Assembly: GCA_023409435.1 (NCBI GenBank)
Contig: JAEYHP010000039.1
Coordinates: 1-14,730, forward strand
DNA: 14,730 nucleotides
Direction of reading: 5' to 3'
Origin: Bacillota bacterium
Lineage (GTDB): Bacteria; Bacillota; Clostridia; Christensenellales; CAG-138
Part shown: positions 7,703 through 14,730 of the stretch, one piece after another
How positions within the stretch are numbered: the first letter of the stretch is position 1
Layout: each line of letters opens with the position of its first letter
Translations under genes and position numbers: made by a program
Notes under the pieces: generated by a model
Seen by the model: only the letters and a program-made list of their open reading frames with translations
What the model was told of the DNA's origin: nothing
Database searches by the model: none

Positions 7703-9013
7703 CTAATTGGCGGCGACTTCCTGCTCGGCAGTAATTTCCCCCTTGACCTTGAGAGGCATAGTGAAAGCCAGGCTCATGGAGATCAGATAAGCGCACAGAC
7801 AGAAAATCAGCGCAGGCGTATAGGAGCCGAAATGGTCCTTGAACCACGCCCCCATGAATGTTCCGAAGGAGGGCCCGATTCCCATGACGATCAGCGTCGC
7901 GAGGCCCCAGATGCGGCCAAGGGTTGCGCCGCCGAATATGGAGCCCGCATAGCCGGCGCATCCGCCCGGCTCTATGCCCCAGTAAATGGCGAGGAGTATC
8001 ATGGAAATTATGCATAGCGGCAGGCTCTTAGTCAGAAGCAATACCACGCCGACGGCTCCGCAGGCCGGCCCGATGATGAGCATAAGCTTGCGGGCCTTGC
8101 GCTCGTTGCCGAAGGATTTAACCAGACGATCGGAGACTTTGCCGGTCAGAGGCATGGCGAAGATACCGGCGATGCCAATAATCAGGTAGATATTGGAGGC
8201 TTGGCCCAGATCCATTCCCATATCCGTCTGGAAGAAGCTGACGACCTGGGACCATACGAGGAATTCGCCGGCCATAGCAGTCAGGAAACAAAGTATGGTA
8301 GCCCAGATTGCATATGTCTTGAAGGCTTCTCCCACCGTCCAGACCTTTTTGTTGGCAACGGGGCCTTTCGCCTTGAGAGTCTCCATGCCGAACGCTTCGA
8401 TGCCGTAATGGCTGGGAGTTTTCTTGGCGATGAGGGAGGCGACGATCAGGAATACCGCCATGATAACGGCCAGTATTTTCATGCTGGCAGCCCAGCCCAT
8501 GCTGACGAGAGCGCTTTTGAGCACCAGCGTGAGCAGAAGCTGCGCCATGGGCGCGCCCATGAATGCAATACCCCACATGGTGCCATAGCGGGCGCCCACG
8601 TACCATTTCCGGCAGGAAACTGTGGAAGAAACCCACAGCATGCCTGTGCCGACTCCGGCGAACAACCCGTAGGTAAACAGGTAAACGTAGTAGCCGACGG
8701 AGGAAGTCACGTCGACGAGAGAGGTCAGGAAAAAGCCGAGAAAGCAACAGACCGCGCCAATCGCATAGGTAGGCCTGCAGCCCTTCTTGTCGACCAGGGA
8801 ACCGCTGAAAAATGCCGTGATCGCGTAAACGGTCATCATGATACAGTAGCCAAGGGAGGTTTGCAGGGTGGTCCAACCGGTATCGGCGATGATCATCTTC
8901 TGCATGATAGAGAAACTGGAACGGTAACCAAACAGGCAGAATACAGCAAGCCATGCGGAAAGAACCGTCATCTGGCCGTAAAATTTAGCCTGCTTCTCGG
9001 AAATTGATGTCAT
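7703..9013 (-). CDS. MFS transporter, oxalate/formate antiporter (OFA)-like, probable arylacetate carrier, 436 aa
   Basis: About 12 hydrophobic segments fill the protein. MFS motif A is present after TM2 (GSLVDKKGCR, residues 71-80) and in weaker form in the second half (GKVSDRLVKS, 291-300). The TM4-5 region with GLFAGVGTGM followed by a KWY...ARYG stretch is typical of OFA and monocarboxylate carriers. The ATG at 9013 is chosen because GGAGG lies 8 nt upstream; a GTG at 9028 would place that site inside the gene. It starts 45 bases after hpdA and precedes the operon terminator, so it is co-transcribed with the decarboxylase. Inference: it imports 4-hydroxyphenylacetate, possibly as the anion and possibly in exchange for something. 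The substrate cannot be read from sequence; p-cresol export or a related aromatic acid is also possible. Confidence 0.85.
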   Translation of the reverse strand: MTSISEKQAKFYGQMTVLSAWLAVFCLFGYRSSFSIMQKMIIADTGWTTLQTSLGYCIMMTVYAITAFFSGSLVDKKGCRPTYAIGAVCCFLGFFLTSLVDVTSSVGYYVYLFTYGLFAGVGTGMLWVSSTVSCRKWYVGARYGTMWGIAFMGAPMAQLLLTLVLKSALVSMGWAASMKILAVIMAVFLIVASLIAKKTPSHYGIEAFGMETLKAKGPVANKKVWTVGEAFKTYAIWATILCFLTAMAGEFLVWSQVVSFFQTDMGMDLGQASNIYLIIGIAGIFAMPLTGKVSDRLVKSFGNERKARKLMLIIGPACGAVGVVLLLTKSLPLCIISMILLAIYWGIEPGGCAGYAGSIFGGATLGRIWGLATLIVMGIGPSFGTFMGAWFKDHFGSYTPALIFCLCAYLISMSLAFTMPLKVKGEITAEQEVAAN

Positions 9014-9058
9014 GAGTGTTTCCTCCACCTACAATTTTAATAGGGATCGTCTTCTTGA

Positions 9059-10018
9059 CTAGAATGGAGTATCCTCGCCTATGTAGCATGCGATATCGTT
9101 GTCCAAATATAATTCCTGCAGCTCTTTCATGCGCTCGTCGCTCATGTCCCCGTGGTCGGCATATTCGTATACCTTGCCGAGCTGCTCCCACTTCGTCGTG
9201 CCCATGCGGTGGAATTTCAGGAGATTGATTTCATAAAGATTGTGCTCGTTCATGAAGTCAATCACCTGCATCGCATTCTCCTTGCTGTCATTATAGCCGC
9301 CGATGGTAGGCTGGCGCAGTACCAGCCTGCCCCCCCAGCCGGACCGGACAAGCGCGGAAATGTTGGAAAGAATCAGCTCGTTGCCGACGCCGACCCCCCA
9401 CTTGTGCTTCTCACTGTCCATATTCTTCACGTCGATAAACGCGAAGTTAATGTACTTCATTACGTTGAGAAACACATCCTCTTTTACGAAAGCACAGGTC
9501 TCGATGGCGGTGTGCATTTGCAGCGCACGGCAACGCTTGAGTATCGCAAGCAGATATTCGTGCTGCATCAGCGGCTCGCCGCCGCTGAACGTCACACCGC
9601 CATCGGACCCCCAGTTGGCAAAATCGCGCAGCAAAATATGGATCAGGTCCTCAACAGACAGGAAGCGTACGCACTGCTTCAGGCTGTTGGCTGCGCAGGA
9701 TTTCGAACATTCGATCGTCTCGCATTCAGCACAGATGGCCCAGTTTAGAAAAGGTTTGCCGTTGCCGTCAAATTGGAGCGAGCCTGCAGGGCATGCGTTG
9801 ACGCATGCTCTGCAGCCCTGTTCCCACTTGCAGGACCGTTCCGAAAACATAAGGTGTTTCTTACGCTTCCAGCTTTCCGGGTTGGCACACCATCTGCATT
9901 GCAGCGGGCAACCAACAAAGAATACATTTGTCCTACAGCCCGGGCCATCATGAACGGAGTAACTCTGAATGTCGAATATCATCCCTGTTAGGCCATTCGC
10001 CGAGCTACTGCCGTTCAT
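9059..10018 (-). CDS. hpdA: 4-Hydroxyphenylacetate decarboxylase activating enzyme (radical SAM), 319 aa
   Basis: It generates the glycyl radical on HpdB by reductive cleavage of S-adenosylmethionine. The radical-SAM CxxxCxxC is C37, C41, C44 (GCPLQCRWCANP), preceded by SVHDGPGCRT. The glycyl-radical activase insert has two further cysteine sets: C63, C69, C72, C76 and C96, C99, C104, C108, each able to hold a [4Fe-4S] cluster. The SAM-binding GGE motif is SGGEP at 145-149. The sequence closely resembles HpdA of Clostridioides difficile as I remember it (for example FAFIDVKNMD, EINLLKFHR, the DNDIACYIG C-terminal region), and the length fits (about 316 aa). The start is 3 bases after the hpdC stop with AGAGGT upstream, so translation is probably coupled. 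No missing key residue was seen. Confidence 0.95.
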   Translation of the reverse strand: MNGSSSANGLTGMIFDIQSYSVHDGPGCRTNVFFVGCPLQCRWCANPESWKRKKHLMFSERSCKWEQGCRACVNACPAGSLQFDGNGKPFLNWAICAECETIECSKSCAANSLKQCVRFLSVEDLIHILLRDFANWGSDGGVTFSGGEPLMQHEYLLAILKRCRALQMHTAIETCAFVKEDVFLNVMKYINFAFIDVKNMDSEKHKWGVGVGNELILSNISALVRSGWGGRLVLRQPTIGGYNDSKENAMQVIDFMNEHNLYEINLLKFHRMGTTKWEQLGKVYEYADHGDMSDERMKELQELYLDNDIACYIGEDTPF

Positions 10019-10021
10019 GTC

Positions 10022-10282
10022 TTACCTCTGCTGAAAGTGTTCGCAGCAGAATGCTCCATTCTGTGCATAGGTCCAGTTGGCCTTTTCAAACCCGGTGCAG
10101 GTGCCGATACCGTAGTTGTCCGGATTGGAGAAGTTGGTGCATGTTGCGCAGCGGAAGCCCTCCTTGAAGAGGGAGCAGGCGTCGCTGCCCTCTCCATCGA
10201 TAGGAACCACCTTTTTATTGAGGGCGCACATGCCCTTTTCGCAGTCAAGATTCAGATAATTCGCGCAATCGATATGTTTCAT
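10022..10282 (-). CDS. hpdC: 4-Hydroxyphenylacetate decarboxylase small Fe-S subunit, 86 aa
   Basis: This small subunit is found with true 4-hydroxyphenylacetate decarboxylases and is needed for assembly and regulation of the large subunit. It carries two [4Fe-4S] clusters. With the start chosen here, the ligands fall at H3, C6, C19, C36 for one cluster and C45, C48, C62, C80 for the other, matching the ligand numbering I recall for the Clostridium scatologenes structure. Two extra cysteines are C14 and C79. The start at 10282 is preferred over the ATG at 10294 because GGAGG lies 5 nt upstream of it and overlaps the other candidate, which itself lacks a ribosome site. It is 60 bases downstream of hpdB and 3 bases upstream of hpdA. 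Its presence argues against the related indoleacetate and phenylacetate decarboxylases, which as far as known lack it. Confidence 0.96.
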   Translation of the reverse strand: MKHIDCANYLNLDCEKGMCALNKKVVPIDGEGSDACSLFKEGFRCATCTNFSNPDNYGIGTCTGFEKANWTYAQNGAFCCEHFQQR

Positions 10283-10342
10283 AATAGCCTCCATTCGTTT
10301 TGTTTCAGTTCAACCCTGGTCGGCGCTTTCCCGCATCCGGGA

Positions 10343-13033
10343 TCACGCATCGTATTCGGTCCTGTAGATGACCTCATCCTGGATGGGCTTGCCGATCTCA
10401 CACCAATATTGCGTGAAGCCCGCAACGCGGACCATCAGATCGCGGTAGTCATCCGGTTTTTGCTGCGCGGTCCGAAGGGTCTTGGAGGAGGTAATGTTGA
10501 ACTGAACGTGGAAGCCGCCCTTGCGCATGTAGGCGCGGATGACGTCAAGCAGCTTCTTGGTGCCGTTGATCCCCTTAACGGCGGTCGGATGGATCTTGAC
10601 GTTCATCTGGGAGTTCTGGCACATGGCGTGGTCGTAGCAGGTGGCGGATTCGAACACCGCGTATATGCCGTTCTTGTCGGACGTGGGCGCGGGGGACATG
10701 GAGCCATCCGCATACGTGGTGCCGGCGAGACGGCCGTCCGCGGAAGCGAGTGTGATAGCACCCTGCGGGCCGTGCGTCGAAACGGAGATCTGGCACATAT
10801 AGTACTGCTTGCCGTAGTAGGAACGCAGCCTGAGCATCTCGGGCAGCATGCGGTCCTCGTAATCCTTGAGTATGCTGTCCGCATAAGGATCGGCATTGCC
10901 ATACTTGGGGGCGTTGATGCAGTCGTAGAATATCTTCTCGTACTTGTAGGCGTTCCCTGTCGCCTCGCGGCGGTCTGGCGAGAACACGCCTGTCTCAAAC
11001 GCGGTCTTGAAGCCGAAGTTGTTGAGCATGGCGTCGACCATCTCCTCAAGCGTAAATTTCTTGTCGTCGTATACGTTTTTCTTGAGGGAGGCCATGGAGT
11101 TGATGAAGTTGATGGTTCCGCAGGACTCGAAGTTGATGCTGCCGTTGTAGCGCGCGCCGCAATCCCCGATATGCTGGCCCTTCTTGAAGCAGTCCGCCTT
11201 GAGCAGCGACTGAACGACCGGCGGGTTGATCTTCCTCCAGACATCCATCTGGATATTGTTGATCTTGTTGGCGATGTTGAGCAGCTCGCGCATATAGGCC
11301 ATCCATGCTTCCCAGACTTCCCCGAATGTCTCTAGCTTCCGGTTGTGCGGCTCGAACACCCTGATGCCGGTGCGCTTGTCAACGCCGTTGGTGAGAACGA
11401 GTTCAAGCAGCTTGGGCAGGCCGGTGAAATGGATGCCCGTGCCAGCCGTGGGCGCCGCGCCGCCCGGGATCATCCAGATCTTGCCGTTGTAATCCAGCGG
11501 CTGGAAGCAGCCGGGGGAGGATTCAAGGCAGCCGCCCAAACACCAGGCGCGTGCGTCGTAGAGTGTCATGCCTTCGTCATGGTAGTGCCGCATCATGTAG
11601 TTCATACCGGTCTGGTTGTTCATCCAGGCGGGATACCCCATGCCCAACTTGCAGCAACGCGCACACTTCATGAGGAAGTCTTCGGGAGTCTTCTCATCGT
11701 AAAGCACGGACAGCGTGGGCTGGGAAGTCCTGGCGCGCATGCCGGCCTCGACAATCAGGTATTCGAGCGGCGTGACGGCAGTCAGCCCGTCATAGTTCAG
11801 GCCGCCCATGGATAGGTTGTTGAACGTATTGCCGGACAGTACGCCGCCGGTAACGCCGGAGGATGCAAAACATTCAATGGAGGTGATCTTGATGCGATAC
11901 AGCTCAAGCAGCTCGACCACTTCTTCCTCAGTAGTGGTGCCATTCTCAATATCCTTGGCGTAGAATGGCTGCAGGATCTGGCCCAGGCGCCCAATGGACT
12001 GGCCGGACTGCGGATCCTCGTTGACGACGCCGAGGTGACACAGGAATGTAAGCTGCAGGGCTTCGCGGAACGTGGAGGGTTTTTTGTGCGCGACATTGTG
12101 CATGACGGCGGCAATGTCTTCATACTCCTTCTTCTGCGAGGAGTCGGTTTCGATTCCGGCCAAATAGGACGCGCGTTTGGCGTAATTGTCTGCCCACTGG
12201 GACAGGCCCTTCGTGATTTCCTTCATGGCGGCGTAATAGTAACCGCGGCTCATGCCCAAAATGCCGTCGTCGCCCGCCTCGCCGAGGGTTTCCGCTATCT
12301 TCTCGTCACACAGCTCGAGAATGCGGTCAAAGCCGTACTGCAGCGGCATGTAGTAGTTGATGACCTCGCGGCCCTGCGGAATCGCCCAGGAGTCGAACAT
12401 GATCAGCACGCTGTCCCGGAACGCCTTCCACTCGTCGAACTCGGGCACGAGTCTAGAATACCGGTCGCTGACGCGCTCGACGGAGCCGATATCCCAGTAC
12501 TTTGAGACCTTGACCAGACAGGGGATCTCTTCCCTGCGCAGGCCGAATTTCTTGGCGACGGAAACGACGTTACCGTAGTTTTGTGTGACATTGCCGCCGC
12601 CGGCGCCCACGATGGACACCGCATCCGCCGCAGCTTCAGGGGGTGCCTCCACCTCATTCATAAGCGCTTCAGCTGCCGCGTTGAAGAAGGAGGCGTCCAC
12701 CCAGGGGAACGGGAACGCGCCGCGCCAGTTCTTGGTTTTGTTCATAACGAGCTTCTCGCCCGGCCAAATGGTGGGGGTATGGTGTGCCAGGGCGGCGCCG
12801 TAGGCTTTTGCGCGGCGGACGACGGGAACGTCACCCTCGTTCTCCCACCATACACGATTATACCAATATGGTATTTCCATATCGATGCTGTTTTTCATGA
12901 TATAGTAGATGCTGATGAGTTTCTTGAAACGATCTGTCGGCTCGGGGACTTCGGTTTCATCGAGATTGTCAATCGGAGTAACGTCCAAACCACGCCTTTT
13001 GAGAATGTCCAGGACTTTTGATTCGTTTTCCAT
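10343..13033 (-). CDS. hpdB: 4-Hydroxyphenylacetate decarboxylase, glycyl-radical large subunit, 896 aa
   Basis: Converts 4-hydroxyphenylacetate to p-cresol and CO2. The ATG at 13033 has AAGGAGG 7 nt upstream; the longer frame from 13105 has no ribosome site and adds 24 unrelated residues. From this start the protein is 896 aa (family about 897-902). Active-site residues are C502 (thiyl) and E504 in GGCLESSPGC, E636 in NFESCG (expected to bind the phenolic OH), H535, S343 and F213, and the glycyl radical G872 in RVAGFTQYW. Each lies one position before the residue I recall for the C. scatologenes enzyme (503, 505, 637, 536, 344, 214, 873). A pyruvate-formate-lyase-type domain fills about 37-740 and the glycine-radical domain about 770-896. 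First gene of a four-gene operon; strictly anaerobic and oxygen-sensitive by family. Main alternative is another arylacetate decarboxylase, made unlikely by hpdC and E636. Confidence 0.96.
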   Translation of the reverse strand: MENESKVLDILKRRGLDVTPIDNLDETEVPEPTDRFKKLISIYYIMKNSIDMEIPYWYNRVWWENEGDVPVVRRAKAYGAALAHHTPTIWPGEKLVMNKTKNWRGAFPFPWVDASFFNAAAEALMNEVEAPPEAAADAVSIVGAGGGNVTQNYGNVVSVAKKFGLRREEIPCLVKVSKYWDIGSVERVSDRYSRLVPEFDEWKAFRDSVLIMFDSWAIPQGREVINYYMPLQYGFDRILELCDEKIAETLGEAGDDGILGMSRGYYYAAMKEITKGLSQWADNYAKRASYLAGIETDSSQKKEYEDIAAVMHNVAHKKPSTFREALQLTFLCHLGVVNEDPQSGQSIGRLGQILQPFYAKDIENGTTTEEEVVELLELYRIKITSIECFASSGVTGGVLSGNTFNNLSMGGLNYDGLTAVTPLEYLIVEAGMRARTSQPTLSVLYDEKTPEDFLMKCARCCKLGMGYPAWMNNQTGMNYMMRHYHDEGMTLYDARAWCLGGCLESSPGCFQPLDYNGKIWMIPGGAAPTAGTGIHFTGLPKLLELVLTNGVDKRTGIRVFEPHNRKLETFGEVWEAWMAYMRELLNIANKINNIQMDVWRKINPPVVQSLLKADCFKKGQHIGDCGARYNGSINFESCGTINFINSMASLKKNVYDDKKFTLEEMVDAMLNNFGFKTAFETGVFSPDRREATGNAYKYEKIFYDCINAPKYGNADPYADSILKDYEDRMLPEMLRLRSYYGKQYYMCQISVSTHGPQGAITLASADGRLAGTTYADGSMSPAPTSDKNGIYAVFESATCYDHAMCQNSQMNVKIHPTAVKGINGTKKLLDVIRAYMRKGGFHVQFNITSSKTLRTAQQKPDDYRDLMVRVAGFTQYWCEIGKPIQDEVIYRTEYDA

Positions 13034-13579
13034 TCTAATCCTCCTTGATAATAAACTTATAGAGCGCCCCGAAATGCAATATGATCTTATCATCCTCATA
13101 TTCATGCGGTTAGTGAAAATTACACATTCTTAGCGTTTTATAGGCGGCGATTTGGATGAAACGTACAAATTTCCCACAGCATGCATTTTGCACAGTTTTT
13201 GATAAAATATAGTCAATCCGCCGGGTCAATGCACCGAATATCGATTGATTTTACCGTTTTTGAAAGATATAATGATGAAAAGTCAACTCTGATCTCATTG
13301 AATTGGTTGTTTCCGGGGCTTCAGCTGCGTATCGGAGTATTCAGGTTATCGCAATCAACTCAACCCATTTTCAGCTTGAAATTCATGCTATGTCGCGTAT
13401 ACATGCTTGTTTTATTCATGCTGGAAGGCCGGAGAGATCTCCGTGATGATGTAAATAGCATTCGGCGGGAGTGCAGATGCACAAAGCAGTTCCGTATCCG
13501 GCATTTAAAGAGTGGATTATTGGTGAATTCGTGCAGCAACATTGTTTGGCTTCCAAGGCAAAAAATAAGGAGTGGTACC
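13034..13579. promoter_or_regulatory. Divergent intergenic region between hpdB and the Crp-like regulator
   Basis: This stretch of 546 bases must hold the hpd operon promoter (minus) and the regulator promoter (plus). On the minus strand a TATAAA (13142-13137) about 105 nt upstream of hpdB has only a poor -35, as expected for an activator-dependent promoter. Close to it is an imperfect dyad, GTGAAAATTACAC (13113-13125), which resembles but does not fit the spacing of a Crp-type site. Direct repeats GTCAAT about 14 bases apart lie near 13,212-13,230. The plus-strand promoter is listed separately. Operator assignments are inference. Confidence 0.45.
13245..13273 (+). promoter_or_regulatory. Sigma-A promoter directed at the Crp-like regulator
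   Basis: TTGATT (13245-13250), a 17-nt spacer and a perfect TATAAT (13268-13273). It would give the regulator an untranslated leader of about 300 nt, unusually long, unless a further promoter lies closer to the gene. Confidence 0.6.
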
Positions 13580-14236
13580 ATGGTACTTGAGGATACGACG
13601 ATTTATCCGTTTATCAAGGGGAAGCCCGAGTTGTGCGAGCCTCACAAATTCAATCGAAATTCTTACATTACCCGCGCGTCCTGGAATATCCAGGACGTCT
13701 GGTATCTGATCAACGGCCGTGTAAAAGTGGAAGCGACAACCCAGAACGGGAAAAAGCTTCTGGTAGATATCATCAATGAAGATAATTACGTCGGGCATCT
13801 GAGCAATTTCCGTGGAAAGAACTTCTATTGCGACAGCCTCGCCACGGTTTCCAGCGTCCTCATCCATATTCCTGCCGGTACGTTTCTGTCCCTGCTCGAC
13901 AACCCGGAATTCAGCCGTCATTTCTATATGAAAACGAGCGCCCGCTTATATGACATGTATAAAAAGGAACTAATGCGCGGGCTCTTCACACAGCGCCAGC
14001 AATTGGCCTTTTATGTCATCGATAAAACACAAAATGGTATCTGTAGGATTCACAGCATTTATTATATCTGTGAATACCTGAAAATCAGCCGACGAAATCT
14101 TTATAACTTGTTGGATCGATTTATGAAGGATGACATCATAGAGCGTTTGGAAACCGGTGACATTCGCGTGCTGAATATGGAAGCTGTGCAGGAGATTGCA
14201 AAGCCAGTATCCGACTTTTGGTACAACAAAATTTGA
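13580..14236 (+). CDS. Crp/Fnr-family (YeiL-like) transcriptional regulator, 218 aa
   Basis: A cyclic-nucleotide-binding-like beta-roll covers about residues 25-105 (DVWYLINGRVKVEA, then GKKLLVDIINEDNYVGHLS). A dimerisation helix follows at about 108-135, and a winged helix-turn-helix at about 155-198 (YYICEYLKISRRNLYNLLDR). The layout and the recognition-helix region resemble E. coli YeiL. The ATG at 13580 is chosen because AAGGAG sits 8 nt upstream and the Crp fold starts soon after, although the same frame is open for a further 133 codons upstream. It has cysteines at 19, 84, 155 and 164 but no Fnr-type N-terminal cluster motif. Divergent from hpdB, it is the best candidate for control of the hpd operon. 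By analogy with CprK, a Crp/Fnr protein that binds chlorinated hydroxyphenylacetate, it might sense the substrate directly; this is inference. Confidence 0.88.
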   Translation: MVLEDTTIYPFIKGKPELCEPHKFNRNSYITRASWNIQDVWYLINGRVKVEATTQNGKKLLVDIINEDNYVGHLSNFRGKNFYCDSLATVSSVLIHIPAGTFLSLLDNPEFSRHFYMKTSARLYDMYKKELMRGLFTQRQQLAFYVIDKTQNGICRIHSIYYICEYLKISRRNLYNLLDRFMKDDIIERLETGDIRVLNMEAVQEIAKPVSDFWYNKI

Positions 14237-14263
14237 TCTTCACTCAGGAAACAGATCCGCGGC

Positions 14264-14730
14264 TTATTCCAACAGCTTTTGAAAAGCGTCGTCCGGCTCC
14301 GTTTTTAGCCGCTTCATAAACCCGTTTCGATATAGCCCGTAATATTTCACAGCCATCGTACGTTCATGGCCCATGAGCAGTGCTTCCACAAGGCGGTAGT
14401 TCATCTCCCTGTGGAGAGGCTCGTGCAGGAGGCCCGTTTCCAGCCATTGAACTGCCCTTTGATAATTGCCCAATTTTTTATAGTATTCCGCAATTCTGAG
14501 TACCAGTTGGATATATTGCGTCTCCAGTATCAGCCTTTTTCCTACCGCCCAGTCATATTCCCAGCCGGAAAGATATTCCCCTAAATAGAGCCCCGTCGCT
14601 TCTTCTTGCAGGAGCAGATTGTCCTGCGTGACGGCGGCCTCCTTTTCCACAAACAAACTGAACTTCGAGTAATCGCAGTCAATTCCGTTCACTTCCATGC
14701 GGTATGCGCCCCTGTCGTAATGGATGGGAA
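14264..14730 (-). CDS. Regulator with C-terminal bacterial transcriptional activator domain (BTAD), partial
   Basis: The frame ends at TAA (14266-14264) and is open to the right edge, so the N-terminus is missing; the ATG at 14698 is internal. The visible 155 or so residues start with HYDRGAYRMEVNGIDCDYSKF, the linker between a winged-helix DNA-binding domain and a BTAD. They continue with a TPR-like helical repeat: YYKKLGNYQRAVQWLE, LLHEPLHREMNYRLVEALL, and KYYGLYRNGFMKRLKTEPDD, which closely match the SARP/AfsR and response-regulator BTAD pattern (E-P-x-x-E ... Y ... L ... EP). It is convergent with the Crp-like gene, 27 bases apart. Whether the missing part includes a receiver domain or only an OmpR-type winged helix cannot be seen. 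Its targets are unknown. Confidence 0.8.
   Translation of the reverse strand, partial: PIHYDRGAYRMEVNGIDCDYSKFSLFVEKEAAVTQDNLLLQEEATGLYLGEYLSGWEYDWAVGKRLILETQYIQLVLRIAEYYKKLGNYQRAVQWLETGLLHEPLHREMNYRLVEALLMGHERTMAVKYYGLYRNGFMKRLKTEPDDAFQKLLE

Noticed and set aside
8118..8954. Minus-strand frame of 278 codons
   Set aside because: Overlaps the MFS gene in another frame; rich in Arg, His and Pro, without membrane segments or ribosome site.
10037..11335. Plus-strand frame of 432 codons
   Set aside because: Antisense to hpdB and hpdC, which carry all catalytic and ligand residues in the minus-strand frame.
10343..13033. Indoleacetate, phenylacetate or choline TMA-lyase type glycyl-radical enzyme
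   Set aside because: The Fe-S small subunit, the GCxE motif and the phenol-contacting glutamate all point to 4-hydroxyphenylacetate decarboxylase.
13034..13105. Longer HpdB start at 13105
   Set aside because: No ribosome site there; the ATG at 13033 has AAGGAGG at ideal distance and gives the family's usual length and residue numbering.
1..14730. CRISPR arrays, tRNA or rRNA genes, intact insertion sequences
   Set aside because: No regularly spaced short repeats, no cloverleaf or rRNA-like sequence and no transposase frame were seen on either strand.

Overview
The window looks like a chromosomal segment from an anaerobic, fermentative Firmicute (Clostridia type), probably gut or plant-fibre associated. 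The grounds are a strictly anaerobic glycyl-radical decarboxylase with its radical-SAM activase, AGGAGG-type ribosome binding sites, a sortase-type C-terminus on a secreted pectate lyase, and a LacI repressor starting at TTG. Most of the DNA is GC-rich. The stretch from about 6,210 to 7,300 is visibly AT-richer and may have a different history.

Left part (1-5,501, all minus strand): the N-terminal third of a LacI-family regulator runs off the left edge and has its own sigma-A-like promoter. Upstream of it, ending in its own terminator, is a very large (1608 aa) secreted, cell-wall-anchored, multidomain pectate lyase of family PL1. Its N-terminus carries two almost identical 164-residue tandem units.

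Middle (5,502-7,702): a gene-poor stretch of about 965 bp with two inverted repeats, a lone cytoplasmic TolB/PD40-type beta-propeller gene on the plus strand, and then the tail end of an otherwise missing minus-strand gene that still has its terminator.

Right part (7,641-14,730): a complete 4-hydroxyphenylacetate decarboxylase operon, hpdB-hpdC-hpdA, followed by an OFA-like MFS transporter and a strong rho-independent terminator, all on the minus strand. HpdB has the GCxE thiyl/glutamate motif, the glutamate expected to contact the phenol group, and the RVAG glycyl-radical motif. HpdC has every expected Fe-S ligand. HpdA has the radical-SAM CxxxCxxC plus two four-cysteine clusters. Together they predict conversion of 4-hydroxyphenylacetate (from tyrosine) to p-cresol and CO2, with the transporter bringing in the acid. 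A Crp/Fnr (YeiL-like) regulator is transcribed divergently across a 546-bp intergenic region and is the best candidate regulator. Convergent with it, running off the right edge, is the C-terminal part of a regulator with a bacterial transcriptional activator (BTAD) domain.

Most gene families here are known. The points most worth following are the pairing of a decarboxylase with an OFA-type exchanger (a possible decarboxylation-driven proton-motive cycle), the divergent Crp-like regulator with its long leader, and the recent in-frame duplication in the lyase.
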